From the NCBI RefSeq assembly GCF_024623455.1, contig NZ_JANIPJ010000002.1, positions 434,001 to 498,000 of the forward strand: a DNA stretch of 64,000 bases. Direction: 5' to 3'. Positions 19,347-27,073 of the stretch are shown one piece after another. Position 1 is the stretch's first letter, and each line of letters begins with the position of its first letter. The position numbers and the translations under genes were made by a program. The notes beneath the pieces were generated by a model. It had not been told where the DNA came from. It worked only from the letters and a program-made list of their open reading frames with translations, and ran no database searches. The stretch is from Paenibacillus soyae (lineage in GTDB: Bacteria; Bacillota; Bacilli; Paenibacillales; Paenibacillaceae).

Positions 19347-19511
19347 GTTCAAAAAGACTGCTTTTGATCACGAAGTATTCCACTCATGCATATTCGACAT
19401 CGTATTTTGAATTCAGCCAGAATTTCCGGTGCTCACGTAGCGCTGCTACGCTCCGCTCCTCAATTCCCAGCTTCATCCAAACTTCTCGGTGCTGAAAACC
19501 GCCTTTTGAAC
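19347..19511 (-). repeat. Structured inverted-repeat-bounded element in the addB leader
   Basis: A 165-bp non-coding block bounded by GTTCAAAAAG (19347-19356) and CCTTTTGAAC (19502-19511), complementary except for one base. Inside, TTCAGC near the 5' arm pairs with GCTGAA near 19491-19496. CGTAGC and GCTACG form a central hairpin, and CGGTGCT occurs twice as a direct repeat. Read on the minus strand it would lie between the candidate promoter and the addB start. It could be a leader RNA or a dispersed repeat of MITE type; the sequence alone does not decide. Confidence 0.65.
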
Positions 19512-19544
19512 ATTCTATTTATCCAACTACAAATATCAAATCAA
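19512..19544 (-). promoter_or_regulatory. Candidate sigma-A promoter of addBA
   Basis: On the minus strand TTGATA (19534-19539) and TAGAAT (19512-19517) are 16 bases apart. An overlapping alternative, TTGATT with TAAATA, has a 17-base spacer. It lies immediately upstream of the structured element and overlaps the end of the methyltransferase gene. Confidence 0.45.
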
Positions 19545-20941
19545 ACCTTGCTTCGAACCTCGAAGATGGCGAACTTCAAATAATGGCCTTCGTTCACGCC
19601 GAGCAGCTGCGGATGATCCTTGCCCGCGGCGCGCCATTCGACCAATCGGAGCAGCTTCCCCGCGTCGTTCGCGGCTTCGTGGATCGTCTCCAGGAACAAG
19701 TCGGGACGCATATGGTAAGAGCAGCTCGCCGTCACCAGATATCCGCCTTCGTTCACCAGCTTAAGCCCCTGCAGATTAATATCTTTATAGCCTCTGCATG
19801 CTCCTTGCACCGCGTTTCGCGTCTTGGCGAAAGCCGGAGGATCGAGAATGACGACGTCCCAAGTCCGTCCCGCCGCACCGAGCTTCTTCGAGGTGTCCGC
19901 GCTTCCCGCCGCCCTGCTTTTCCTCTCTTCCAGCCCCTTCACTTGGTCTCTCAAATACTGGAACGCATCCGCGACGACGAATTCCACCCGATCCGAGAAA
20001 CCGTTGCGATCGACGTTTCGTTTCGCCGTGTCGATGGCATGCTGGGAGACGTCAAGGCAGGTTACTTTCTTCGCGCCGTAACGGCAGGCGTGCAGCGTGA
20101 AGCTTCCCGTATGGGCAAAACATTCCAGAACCGTCGCGCCGTCCCAATAGGGAAACGTGACGACCTTGCCGTTCGCGTTGACGGGCACCTCTCCCGCCTC
20201 GGGGTCTTCGGGGTGCGGAGCGAGCTGAATGCCGCTTTTGGCTCCCCAGCCCTTCATAAGAGGCGCGATCGACGCGCGGTTCTCGCGCTGATCGAAGAAG
20301 TAGCCTGTCTTCTGACCTTCCACGATATCGACTTCCATCGAGAGACCGTTCTCTTCGATTTGGACGATCGGCTCGCATGTCCCGTACAAAATACCTTTTC
20401 TCTCTTCCAATCCTTCCAATCCGCGTACGCTTACGTCGCTGCGTTCATAGATGCCGGCCGGTTCGAAAACTTCCACGAGGGCATTCACCAGCTGTTCCTT
20501 GACGGCTTCCATGCCGAGCGTAAGAATTTGCACGACGAGCACGTCGCCGAACCGATCCACGATCAGCCCCGGCAGAAAATCCGCTTCCCCGTACACGAGC
20601 CGGCAGTCCCGGTCGGCGACGAAGCGCTTCCGATGCTCCTTGCAGCGTGTCAGCCGCTCCGCCAAAAAGGCTTGTCCCATCTCTTGTATACTCTCATAGG
20701 ATACGACGCGGACGGTAATTTGAGATTTGGGATTCCAATATCCCGTAGCCAAATAACGGCCTTGATGGTTGACAACGTCGACCAGGCCGCCCGGCTCCGC
20801 GCTCCCCTCCATCCGGTCGATATCGCTCGCGAAAATCCAGGGATGGCCTTGCTCGGTTCTTTTTTTGCGCGCTTTGTTCAACACGATTCGGGCTTGCTCT
20901 CTCAACTTATGATTCTTCCTCTCTATGTACGGGCTTGTCAT
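19541..20941 (-). CDS. RlmI-like class I SAM-dependent rRNA methyltransferase
   Basis: A PUA plus Rossmann methyltransferase of the RlmI/YwbD group, which methylates C5 of cytosine in 23S rRNA. The PUA-like start includes KKRTEQGHPWIFASDI. The SAM site shows VLECFAHTGSFTLHACRYGA, and the catalytic region VILDPPAFAKTR. At 466 residues it is longer than the usual 390-400. The excess comes from an insert of roughly 35 residues before VLECFAHTG, a second insert around EERKSRAAGSADTSKK, and a doubtful N-terminus. No ribosome site precedes the ATG at 20941, so the true start may be about 10-20 codons later. Confidence 0.9.
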   Translation of the reverse strand: MTSPYIERKNHKLREQARIVLNKARKKRTEQGHPWIFASDIDRMEGSAEPGGLVDVVNHQGRYLATGYWNPKSQITVRVVSYESIQEMGQAFLAERLTRCKEHRKRFVADRDCRLVYGEADFLPGLIVDRFGDVLVVQILTLGMEAVKEQLVNALVEVFEPAGIYERSDVSVRGLEGLEERKGILYGTCEPIVQIEENGLSMEVDIVEGQKTGYFFDQRENRASIAPLMKGWGAKSGIQLAPHPEDPEAGEVPVNANGKVVTFPYWDGATVLECFAHTGSFTLHACRYGAKKVTCLDVSQHAIDTAKRNVDRNGFSDRVEFVVADAFQYLRDQVKGLEERKSRAAGSADTSKKLGAAGRTWDVVILDPPAFAKTRNAVQGACRGYKDINLQGLKLVNEGGYLVTASCSYHMRPDLFLETIHEAANDAGKLLRLVEWRAAGKDHPQLLGVNEGHYLKFAIFEVRSKV

Positions 20942-21002
20942 GCTTGTTTTGCCGCACGCATAAATATAGATAATCGCTTGAAACGAGAAGGAGATTATGC
21001 GA

Positions 21003-21983
21003 ATGATTCACGATCTTATGGTCCCTATGCTGCTCGGCTTCGCGGTGTTCATGTGCGGCATGAAGCTGATGGAGCTTGCCCTGCACCGTCTAGCTGGTCC
21101 CTACCTTTCTCAGGTGCTTCAGCGCTCGACCAAGACGCCGCTTCACGGCCTGGCTGTCGGCACGGTAACGACCGCGTTTCTTCAGAGCAGCACCGCGGTT
21201 ACGATTATTTCGATCGGCATGGTCAATGCCGGCTTGCTTACGTTTCCGCGCACGCTCGGCATCATCCTCGGAACCAATGTCGGCACGACGGTCACGACCG
21301 AATTAATCGGTCTTAACATTCATGGCTTGGCGAAGCCCCTTCTCATCGCGTCGATTGGCGTATGGCTCATAACCGCGCTTCTTGGGGAAGCGCGCCTTAT
21401 CCCCCGGCTAACGCTCCCGCCTTGGATGGAGATCGTCCGCTCCGTATCCGTTGCCGTTTGCGGCTTCGGTCTGCTGTTATTCGGCCTTACGATGATGCAG
21501 TCCATCGGTCCTGCGGTTCAGCAGAGCGAAATGTTCACATGGTTCATCGACAAAGCCGGTACGGGCATCTGGTGGGGGCTCGCCGCCGGCGCCATTCTAA
21601 CGGCCGCCATCCATAGCAGCGCCGCGGTTATCGGCCTTGTCATGGGCTTCGTCAGCATCGGCGCGATGACTCCGGAGCTTGGCGTCGCGCTCGTTCTCGG
21701 ATCTAACATCGGAACGTGCGTAACCGCGCTGCTGGCGTCTATCGGCGGCTCACGCGCAGGCCGATACGTCGCCTATTCGCATACGCTGCTCAATCTGATC
21801 GGAGCGCTCCTGTTCGTCCCGCTGATCGGCGAGCTGACGGCCGTATCGGGATGGCTTTCCCATTCCCCGGCTTCGCAGATCGCGCATGCCCAGACGATAT
21901 TCAATATCGCTTGCTCGGTGCTCGCGCTGCCCATTTGTTATTTGAGCTTCTTCCGCCGCCTCGATACGGTGGAGCTCAGCTGA
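21003..21983 (+). CDS. Na/Pi cotransporter family protein (YqeW-like)
   Basis: Membrane protein of the NptA/PNaS family that couples phosphate movement to sodium. Two inverted repeats each carry the QSS/NSS-type signatures: FLQSSTAVTII with LGTNVGTTVTTE in the first half, and AIHSSAAVIGLV with GSNIGTCVTA in the second. About eight hydrophobic segments are present and the PhoU-like tail of longer members is absent. The second ATG (21003) fits the AAGGAG site better than the one at 20997. In Bacillus the equivalent gene also lies between mtaB and rpsU, but there it is codirectional. Confidence 0.92.
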   Translation: MIHDLMVPMLLGFAVFMCGMKLMELALHRLAGPYLSQVLQRSTKTPLHGLAVGTVTTAFLQSSTAVTIISIGMVNAGLLTFPRTLGIILGTNVGTTVTTELIGLNIHGLAKPLLIASIGVWLITALLGEARLIPRLTLPPWMEIVRSVSVAVCGFGLLLFGLTMMQSIGPAVQQSEMFTWFIDKAGTGIWWGLAAGAILTAAIHSSAAVIGLVMGFVSIGAMTPELGVALVLGSNIGTCVTALLASIGGSRAGRYVAYSHTLLNLIGALLFVPLIGELTAVSGWLSHSPASQIAHAQTIFNIACSVLALPICYLSFFRRLDTVELS

Positions 21984-21992
21984 TGCCAGGCA

Positions 21993-22427
21993 TTACGAAT
22001 TGACCGAGATGCCGAGCAGCTGAAGCGCTCCGGAGACGATCCGATGGTTGTTGTCGTAGCCGGATTGCCTCTGTTTCCGCCAAGCTTCGAGCGGCTCGAA
22101 CCAGTCTACGCCGCGGATTTCCTCGACCTGGGCCTGATGCTTGCCGCCTACAGCCTCTACGAGGTAATAATGCACTTCCTTGTTCACCGTACCGTGCTCG
22201 CTGTGCTCGTATTGATATTTAATCTGGTCGATCGGAGCGACAATGACGCCTTGAAGCCCGGTTTCCTCCGCGATTTCGCGTAGGGCAGTCTGCTCCACCG
22301 TCTCGCCCGCCTCCATCTTCCCTTTCGGGAGCGACACTTTGCCGTAGCGGTCCTGTATAAGCTGTATTTGCAGCTCTCCTTGCTCATTGTGGCGGTATAC
22401 GACACCGCCTGCGGAAATCTCCACCAT
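21993..22427 (-). CDS. Nudix hydrolase
   Basis: Nudix pyrophosphohydrolase of 144 residues with a complete box GKMEAGETVEQTALREIAEETG preceded by SLPKG. This form often hydrolyses diadenosine polyphosphates or nucleotides. The start at 22427 (MVEISAGGVVYR) has GGGGGGAAGG upstream and is preferred to the longer frame. It converges with the cotransporter gene, with nine bases between the stops. The substrate is not predictable. Confidence 0.93.
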   Translation of the reverse strand: MVEISAGGVVYRHNEQGELQIQLIQDRYGKVSLPKGKMEAGETVEQTALREIAEETGLQGVIVAPIDQIKYQYEHSEHGTVNKEVHYYLVEAVGGKHQAQVEEIRGVDWFEPLEAWRKQRQSGYDNNHRIVSGALQLLGISVNS

Positions 22428-22472
22428 GTGCCTTCCCCCCTGCAACATTTACGCATTAGTATATGCAGCAAA

Positions 22473-22517
22473 GGATTCCTTCATCTTTTCATCCGAGGCG
22501 AAAAGAAAAAGGAATCC
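22473..22517 (-). terminator. Probable terminator after mtaB
   Basis: GGATTCCTT and AAGGAATCC form a 9-bp stem with an inner TTTTC/GAAAA stem, 17 bases past the mtaB stop, followed by TTTGC on the minus strand. Confidence 0.55.
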
Positions 22518-22533
22518 CGCTTTGTACTCCCGT

Positions 22534-23925
22534 TTAAGCTTGCATGGCCTCCGGACGCACGGCTTTGATTGTCCGCGCATCAGGCTTCGCGGCCTCGACT
22601 TGGGATTCCAGCACGCGGATAAATTGGCCGCGGCATTCGTTCACGCCCGCTTCCGTAATTTTCACGCGGCATAGCTTGCCGATCATGTCTTCCGTGCCGT
22701 CGAAAACAACCTGCAAATAATTGTCGGTGTAGCCCATGACCAGACCTTGTCCCGGTGCTCCCTTGTAGTCGCGCTCCGGAATGACGTCCAGCACGGCGCC
22801 AACATATTTCTTGGCATACTGCAGCTGCATTTTTTCCGACAAGTCGATCAGCTTATGAACGCGTTCGTTCTTGATTTCCTCGTCGACTTGATCTTCCATG
22901 CGCGCGGCAGGCGTACCCGTCCGCTTCGAATATGGGAATACGTGCATCTCTGCGAAGCCGAGCTCCTCCATGAACCGGTAGCCGCTCTCGAACATCTCTT
23001 CCGTCTCGCCGGGGAATCCGACGATGACGTCCGTCGTAATTGCCACTCCCGGCATCGCTTCATGCAGACGTTTAATTTTTGCGGCGAATTCCTCCGTCGT
23101 ATATTTCCTGCGCATGCGTTTCAAGACGCTGTTTTCGCCCGCTTGCAGCGGAATGTGCAGGTGACGGCACATTTTGCTGGACTTATTCAGCACCTCGATC
23201 ATCGCGTCGTCGATTTGGCTGGCTTCGATCGAGCTGATCCGGATGCGTTCCAGCCCCTCGACTTTGTCGAGATCCCAGAGAAGGCTGGTCAGGTTGTAGT
23301 TCTCCATATCGTCGCCGTATCCGCCGGTGTGAATGCCGGTGAGGACGATTTCCTTGTAGCCCGCGGCAACCAGAGCTTTGGCTTGCTCAAGCACGCTTTG
23401 CGGATCGCGGCTGCGGGACAGTCCGCGCGACCAAGGAATGATGCAGAAGGTGCAGAAGTTATTGCAGCCTTCCTGAATTTTCAGGAACGCGCGAGTGCGC
23501 TCGGCGAAATCCGGCACATCCAGCTCCTCGAAGCTGCGCGTCTTCATGATATTGCGCACCGCGTTGACCGGCTTGCGGTCATCTTGGATTTGTTTGACGA
23601 AGGACATGATTTTCTCGCGGTCCTGCGTCCCGATGACGAGATCGACGCCTTCGATCGCCATGATCTCCGCCGGCGACGTTTGCGCGTAGCAGCCCGTTAC
23701 CGCAATGATCGCGTCGGGATTGCGCCGGACGGCGCGGCGAATAATTTGACGGCTTTTCTTATCCCCTGTATTGGTTACTGTACAAGTGTTGATCAAATAA
23801 ACGTCCGCCGTCGATTCTTCGAAATCGACTTGCTCGTAACCCTCATTTTTGAATAGCTGCCAGATCGCTTCCGTATCGTAGAAGTTCACCTTGCAGCCTA
23901 GTGTGTAAAACGCGACTGATGGCAT
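22534..23925 (-). CDS. mtaB: tRNA (t6A37) C2-methylthiotransferase MtaB
   Basis: Radical SAM enzyme that converts t6A37 to ms2t6A37 in tRNAs reading ANN codons. It has an N-terminal UPF0004 domain with cysteines in YTLGCKVN and INTCTVTN, radical SAM cluster motif CNNFCTFCIIPWSRG, and a C-terminal TRAM domain. I use the ATG at 23925 (MPSVAFYTLG, 463 residues) because GGAGGAG fits it better than the GTG three codons upstream. It follows rsmE by five bases, in the dnaJ-prmA-rsmE-mtaB order known from Bacillus. Confidence 0.96.
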   Translation of the reverse strand: MPSVAFYTLGCKVNFYDTEAIWQLFKNEGYEQVDFEESTADVYLINTCTVTNTGDKKSRQIIRRAVRRNPDAIIAVTGCYAQTSPAEIMAIEGVDLVIGTQDREKIMSFVKQIQDDRKPVNAVRNIMKTRSFEELDVPDFAERTRAFLKIQEGCNNFCTFCIIPWSRGLSRSRDPQSVLEQAKALVAAGYKEIVLTGIHTGGYGDDMENYNLTSLLWDLDKVEGLERIRISSIEASQIDDAMIEVLNKSSKMCRHLHIPLQAGENSVLKRMRRKYTTEEFAAKIKRLHEAMPGVAITTDVIVGFPGETEEMFESGYRFMEELGFAEMHVFPYSKRTGTPAARMEDQVDEEIKNERVHKLIDLSEKMQLQYAKKYVGAVLDVIPERDYKGAPGQGLVMGYTDNYLQVVFDGTEDMIGKLCRVKITEAGVNECRGQFIRVLESQVEAAKPDARTIKAVRPEAMQA

Positions 23926-23930
23926 GATGG

Positions 23931-24713
23931 TCACGCTCCTCCCATTTCTCCGGATTCATATAGTAGACAGGTCAGACCAACCAAACCTGCCGTCTCGGTT
24001 CTTAAAATTCGTTTGCCTAATGCCACGAGCGCGGCGCCGGCTTCCTGCGCTTCCTGCGCTTCTCGTTCCGTGAAGCCGCCTTCGGAGCCGACGATCAGCA
24101 GCACGCGCGGACTCTCGGCAGCCTGTCCTTCCGGGCTGCGCCTCCATTCCCGCACGGCGTCGGCAATGCCTCTCCCGTGAGCGTCTTTGCCTTCCCTCTC
24201 GTAGCAGAACAAAGCCAAATCGTATTCTCCGATTCGCGTAAGCAAGCCTTTCCAGCTTAGCAAAGACTCGATCGCGGGAATGCGGTGGCGATGCGCCTGC
24301 TCGGCCGCTTCCTTGGCGATTTTGCCCCAGCGTTCAAGGCGCTTCGCTTCCTTCTTGCCGTCATATTGAACGACCATGCGCTCCGATTCGAACGGCAAGA
24401 AAGAGGCGGCGCCGATCTCCGTCCCCTTCTGAATGACGAGCTCCATCTTGTCGCCCTTCGGCAAGCTCTGCGCGATCGTAACCGACCAAGCAGGTTCGCT
24501 ATGCTGCTCCAGCGGCTCCAGCACTTCGGCCCTGACCTCCTGGGGCGTCGCATCCAGCACGTAGGCGAGCACCGTTCGGCCTTGCCCGTCGCAAGCGATC
24601 AGCCGGTCTTCCGGCTTCATCCGCATGACGCGGGCAGCATGATGGGCATCTTCGCCCGTTATGGTGACGACGCCGTCCCGAATTTGGTCCGGCGCCACAA
24701 AATATCGCTGCAT
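23931..24713 (-). CDS. rsmE: 16S rRNA (uracil-1498-N3)-methyltransferase
   Basis: SPOUT-class methyltransferase that modifies U1498 of 16S rRNA. The N-terminal PUA-like part begins MQRYFVAPDQI. The knot region contains LLIVGSEGGFTEREAQEA and LGKRILRTETAGLV. The start at 24713 matches family N-termini (260 residues); a start five codons earlier is possible but has its ribosome site almost touching it. It lies between the M50 protease gene and mtaB. Confidence 0.96.
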   Translation of the reverse strand: MQRYFVAPDQIRDGVVTITGEDAHHAARVMRMKPEDRLIACDGQGRTVLAYVLDATPQEVRAEVLEPLEQHSEPAWSVTIAQSLPKGDKMELVIQKGTEIGAASFLPFESERMVVQYDGKKEAKRLERWGKIAKEAAEQAHRHRIPAIESLLSWKGLLTRIGEYDLALFCYEREGKDAHGRGIADAVREWRRSPEGQAAESPRVLLIVGSEGGFTEREAQEAQEAGAALVALGKRILRTETAGLVGLTCLLYESGEMGGA

Positions 24714-24770
24714 AACCGTGTTTTCCATCCTTCATCTTAGCATGATTTATTTGAGAAAATCTATTTGAAT

Positions 24771-25457
24771 CTAGTTCCAGATCACCTGGAAGCCGAATAT
24801 CGAACTAAGAAACGTATCGATTCCCGCATGCAGAGGCGCCCTCAATGCCAAAATCGGGTCCAACGTTACGGCTCTTAGCGGAGGAATGAACACAAACAAC
24901 AAGAAAATCAACATGCCCCACTGGATATTTTGTTCGACTTTGTACCGTATGCGCAAAGGCAGAAACTCCGATACGATCCGGTACCCGTCGAGGGGCGGCA
25001 ACGGTATCAAGTTGAAGACGAACAGAAGCAGGTTTATCGTTATGAAATAAAAAAAGAACACGGAAAGGGCATCCTGTACGCCGACCGATCCGGCCTGCAT
25101 GAGTCCGGTAGCAAATAATACATATACGAGCAGCATGCCGACAAACGCCATCAGAAGGTTACTCAGCGGCCCTACCGCCGACACGACGATGCTCATGACG
25201 CGCCGGTGTTTGAACCGGCTCGCGTTGACGGGGACCGGCTTCGCCCAACCGAAGCCGGCTATCAACAGCAGGATCGACCCCATCAGGTCCAGATGGACCA
25301 TCGGATTAAGACTTACGCGGCCTTCCCTATAAGCCGTGTCGTCTCCGAATTTGTACGCGCTGTAAGCATGGGCGAATTCATGTACCGTAAACACGATCAT
25401 GATAACAATCACAACAAACGGTAGATGCTCAAGAGGATACCAAAGTAAATTCTCCAT
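24771..25457 (-). CDS. Site-2 protease family (M50) membrane metalloprotease
   Basis: Polytopic zinc protease of 228 residues with HEFAH (H26, E27, H30) in the first membrane helix and NLIPLPPLDGYRI in a later one, the two active-site parts of the M50 family. It lacks a PDZ domain, unlike RseP, so it belongs to the short YwhC/rhomboid-neighbour type whose substrates are mostly unknown. About five hydrophobic segments are present. It starts nine bases after prmA ends, an insertion relative to the Bacillus dnaJ-prmA-rsmE order. Confidence 0.9.
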   Translation of the reverse strand: MENLLWYPLEHLPFVVIVIMIVFTVHEFAHAYSAYKFGDDTAYREGRVSLNPMVHLDLMGSILLLIAGFGWAKPVPVNASRFKHRRVMSIVVSAVGPLSNLLMAFVGMLLVYVLFATGLMQAGSVGVQDALSVFFFYFITINLLLFVFNLIPLPPLDGYRIVSEFLPLRIRYKVEQNIQWGMLIFLLFVFIPPLRAVTLDPILALRAPLHAGIDTFLSSIFGFQVIWN

Positions 25458-25466
25458 TTACGCCTC

Positions 25467-26447
25467 CTAAGGTTTTCTCGCCACGAACGCGATCCAATCC
25501 TGGTCGCGCCGCTTCTCCACGATTTCGAAGCCGGACGCCTTCAGACCTTGCTCCACGTCGTCTTCCTTGTTCTTGTACACGCCCGATGCGATATAGATGC
25601 CTCCCGGCTTCAGCGCTTCGTAGACGTCGTCGATGAACAGCAAGATAATCTCGGCCAAAATATTCGCCACAACCAAATCGACCGGCACCGTTACGCGGAG
25701 AGCGCGGCTTTCCTGACCTTCTGCCTGCTCCTCCCGAAGCACGCCCAGCAGATCGCTCAGCTTGACTTCCACCTGCTCGGACAAGCCATTCAGCCTTACA
25801 TTCTCCGTCGCGCTCGATACGGCAACGGGATCGAGGTCAAGCGCGAGCACGCTCTTTGCGCCTAGCCGGCATGCGCCAATCGCAAGAATACCGGAGCCCG
25901 TGCCGACGTCGATCATCTCTTCGCCGCCCTTCACGACCGACTCCAGCGTCTGCAGGCATAGAGCCGTCGTCGGATGCGTCCCCGTGCCGAACGCCATGCC
26001 GGGATCCAGCTCGATGATTCGTTCGCCTTCGCGCGCTTCGTAATCCTCCCAGGTCGGTTTAATCGTCAGCGTGTCGGAGACCCGAATCGGCTTAAAATAT
26101 TGCTTCCAGGCGGTCGCCCAATCCTCGTCGTCCACTTCTTTCGCGGAATAAGCGACATCGCCGATATCGATATCGAAATCCTTCAGCTCTTCAATCCGAG
26201 GCTTCAACGCTTCGATTAACTCGTCCGTGTCCGTGCCTTCCGGAAAATAACCTTTGATCACGGCTTGCCCTTCCGGGATATCGTTAAGCGGGAATTCGTA
26301 CCACTGTCCAAGCGAAGTATCGCGGGGCTTATTGAGCGATCCCGATTCTTCGATCGAAACGCCTCCCGCTCCCATCTCGTGAAGGAAGTTGGAGATCATT
26401 TCCTGCGCTTCCTCCGTCGTTGATATCGTAATCTCATACCATTTCAT
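25467..26447 (-). CDS. prmA: Ribosomal protein L11 methyltransferase
   Basis: PrmA trimethylates lysines and the N-terminus of L11. The protein (326 residues) begins MKWYEITISTTEEAQEMISNFL and has the SAM site EMIDVGTGSGILAIGACRLGA and the substrate-loop motif VVANILAEI. LDPGMAFGTGTHPTT is a near-diagnostic block. The ATG follows GGGAGG. It is the head of prmA-M50-rsmE-mtaB. Confidence 0.97.
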   Translation of the reverse strand: MKWYEITISTTEEAQEMISNFLHEMGAGGVSIEESGSLNKPRDTSLGQWYEFPLNDIPEGQAVIKGYFPEGTDTDELIEALKPRIEELKDFDIDIGDVAYSAKEVDDEDWATAWKQYFKPIRVSDTLTIKPTWEDYEAREGERIIELDPGMAFGTGTHPTTALCLQTLESVVKGGEEMIDVGTGSGILAIGACRLGAKSVLALDLDPVAVSSATENVRLNGLSEQVEVKLSDLLGVLREEQAEGQESRALRVTVPVDLVVANILAEIILLFIDDVYEALKPGGIYIASGVYKNKEDDVEQGLKASGFEIVEKRRDQDWIAFVARKP

Positions 26448-26518
26448 ATGTAATGCCTCCCAAGATCAAAAATGCCTATCCTCTATTGTACAACAGACTC
26501 ATGGCCCAGCACAAAAAA

Positions 26519-26552
26519 ATGACGCAAAAAAGACTTTCGTCTCTTGCGTCAT
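26519..26552 (-). terminator. Intrinsic terminator after the small-gene pair
   Basis: ATGACGCAA and TTGCGTCAT form the outer stem, with AAGAC/GTCT inside, followed by seven T on the minus strand. It closes the transcript carrying the YfhD-like and 69-residue genes. Confidence 0.85.
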
Positions 26553-26575
26553 CCTTATGTCTTACCTATGACTGC

Positions 26576-26785
26576 TCAGCTTAGCGTCGTATCGACGCTT
26601 CCGCCTACTTGTTGAATGAGATGCATCGCCCGCTCCGCAATCGCTTCGTCCACGGTCGCGGTCAGGATGCCGGCGCCTTCCCGATAACCGCCAACCTCGA
26701 TAGCACGCAGCGCCTGCAGCTTATGCAGCGCTTCCTGCGCTTCTTGCTCGCTCTTGAACGAAGCTTGAATTTCGATCGAACTCAT
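26576..26785 (-). CDS. Hypothetical small protein (69 aa)
   Basis: Unrecognised 69-residue protein that starts MSSIEIQASFKSEQEAQEAL after a GGAGG site. The predicted fold is beta-alpha-beta-alpha-beta, with a glycine-rich middle (EVGGYREGAGILTATVD), similar in plan to small stress or ACT-like domains. It follows the YfhD-like gene by 22 bases and is closed by a strong terminator, so it is very likely a real expressed gene. No function is proposed. Confidence 0.78.
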   Translation of the reverse strand: MSSIEIQASFKSEQEAQEALHKLQALRAIEVGGYREGAGILTATVDEAIAERAMHLIQQVGGSVDTTLS

Positions 26786-26807
26786 AGGTGCAATCCTCCG
26801 CCCTAAC

Positions 26808-26969
26808 TTAAGACTGCTCGTTGCGGCTGTCCGCTTCGGCCGCGCGCTTCATGGCCACGCGGTCCGCTTCGTCGGCCAGCTCCTCCGAGAACTCCACGTC
26901 CTCCACTTTGCCGTCCTGATCGTCCGCTGGCAGATCTCCGAAATTCACTTTCTCCATGCTGTTGTCCAT
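26808..26969 (-). CDS. YfhD family protein
   Basis: A 53-residue acidic protein whose C-terminal half, VEFSEELADEADRVAMKRAAEADSR, matches the YfhD pattern (FSEELAD-x2-D-x3-Q/R-A-x2-A-DxR). The ATG at 26969 has AAGGAGG nine bases upstream; the longer open frame is unsupported. YfhD proteins are small, found in endospore formers and of unknown function. It lies just beyond the dnaJ terminator. Confidence 0.8.
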   Translation of the reverse strand: MDNSMEKVNFGDLPADDQDGKVEDVEFSEELADEADRVAMKRAAEADSRNEQS

Positions 26970-27043
26970 TAGCGTAATCCTCCTTCGCGTGGTCTCCATA
27001 CTGGAATAGATTGCGCGGGATTCGCCGTTTTTATGCAAAAAAA

Positions 27044-27073
27044 GACGCCCCGCGCTATTCGCCGCGGAACGCC
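27044..27073 (-). terminator. Terminator of the hrcA operon, overlapping dnaJ
   Basis: GGCGTTCCGCG (minus strand, inside the last dnaJ codons) pairs with CGCGGGGCGTC allowing three G-U pairs, followed by seven T. The upstream arm is coding sequence. Confidence 0.8.
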
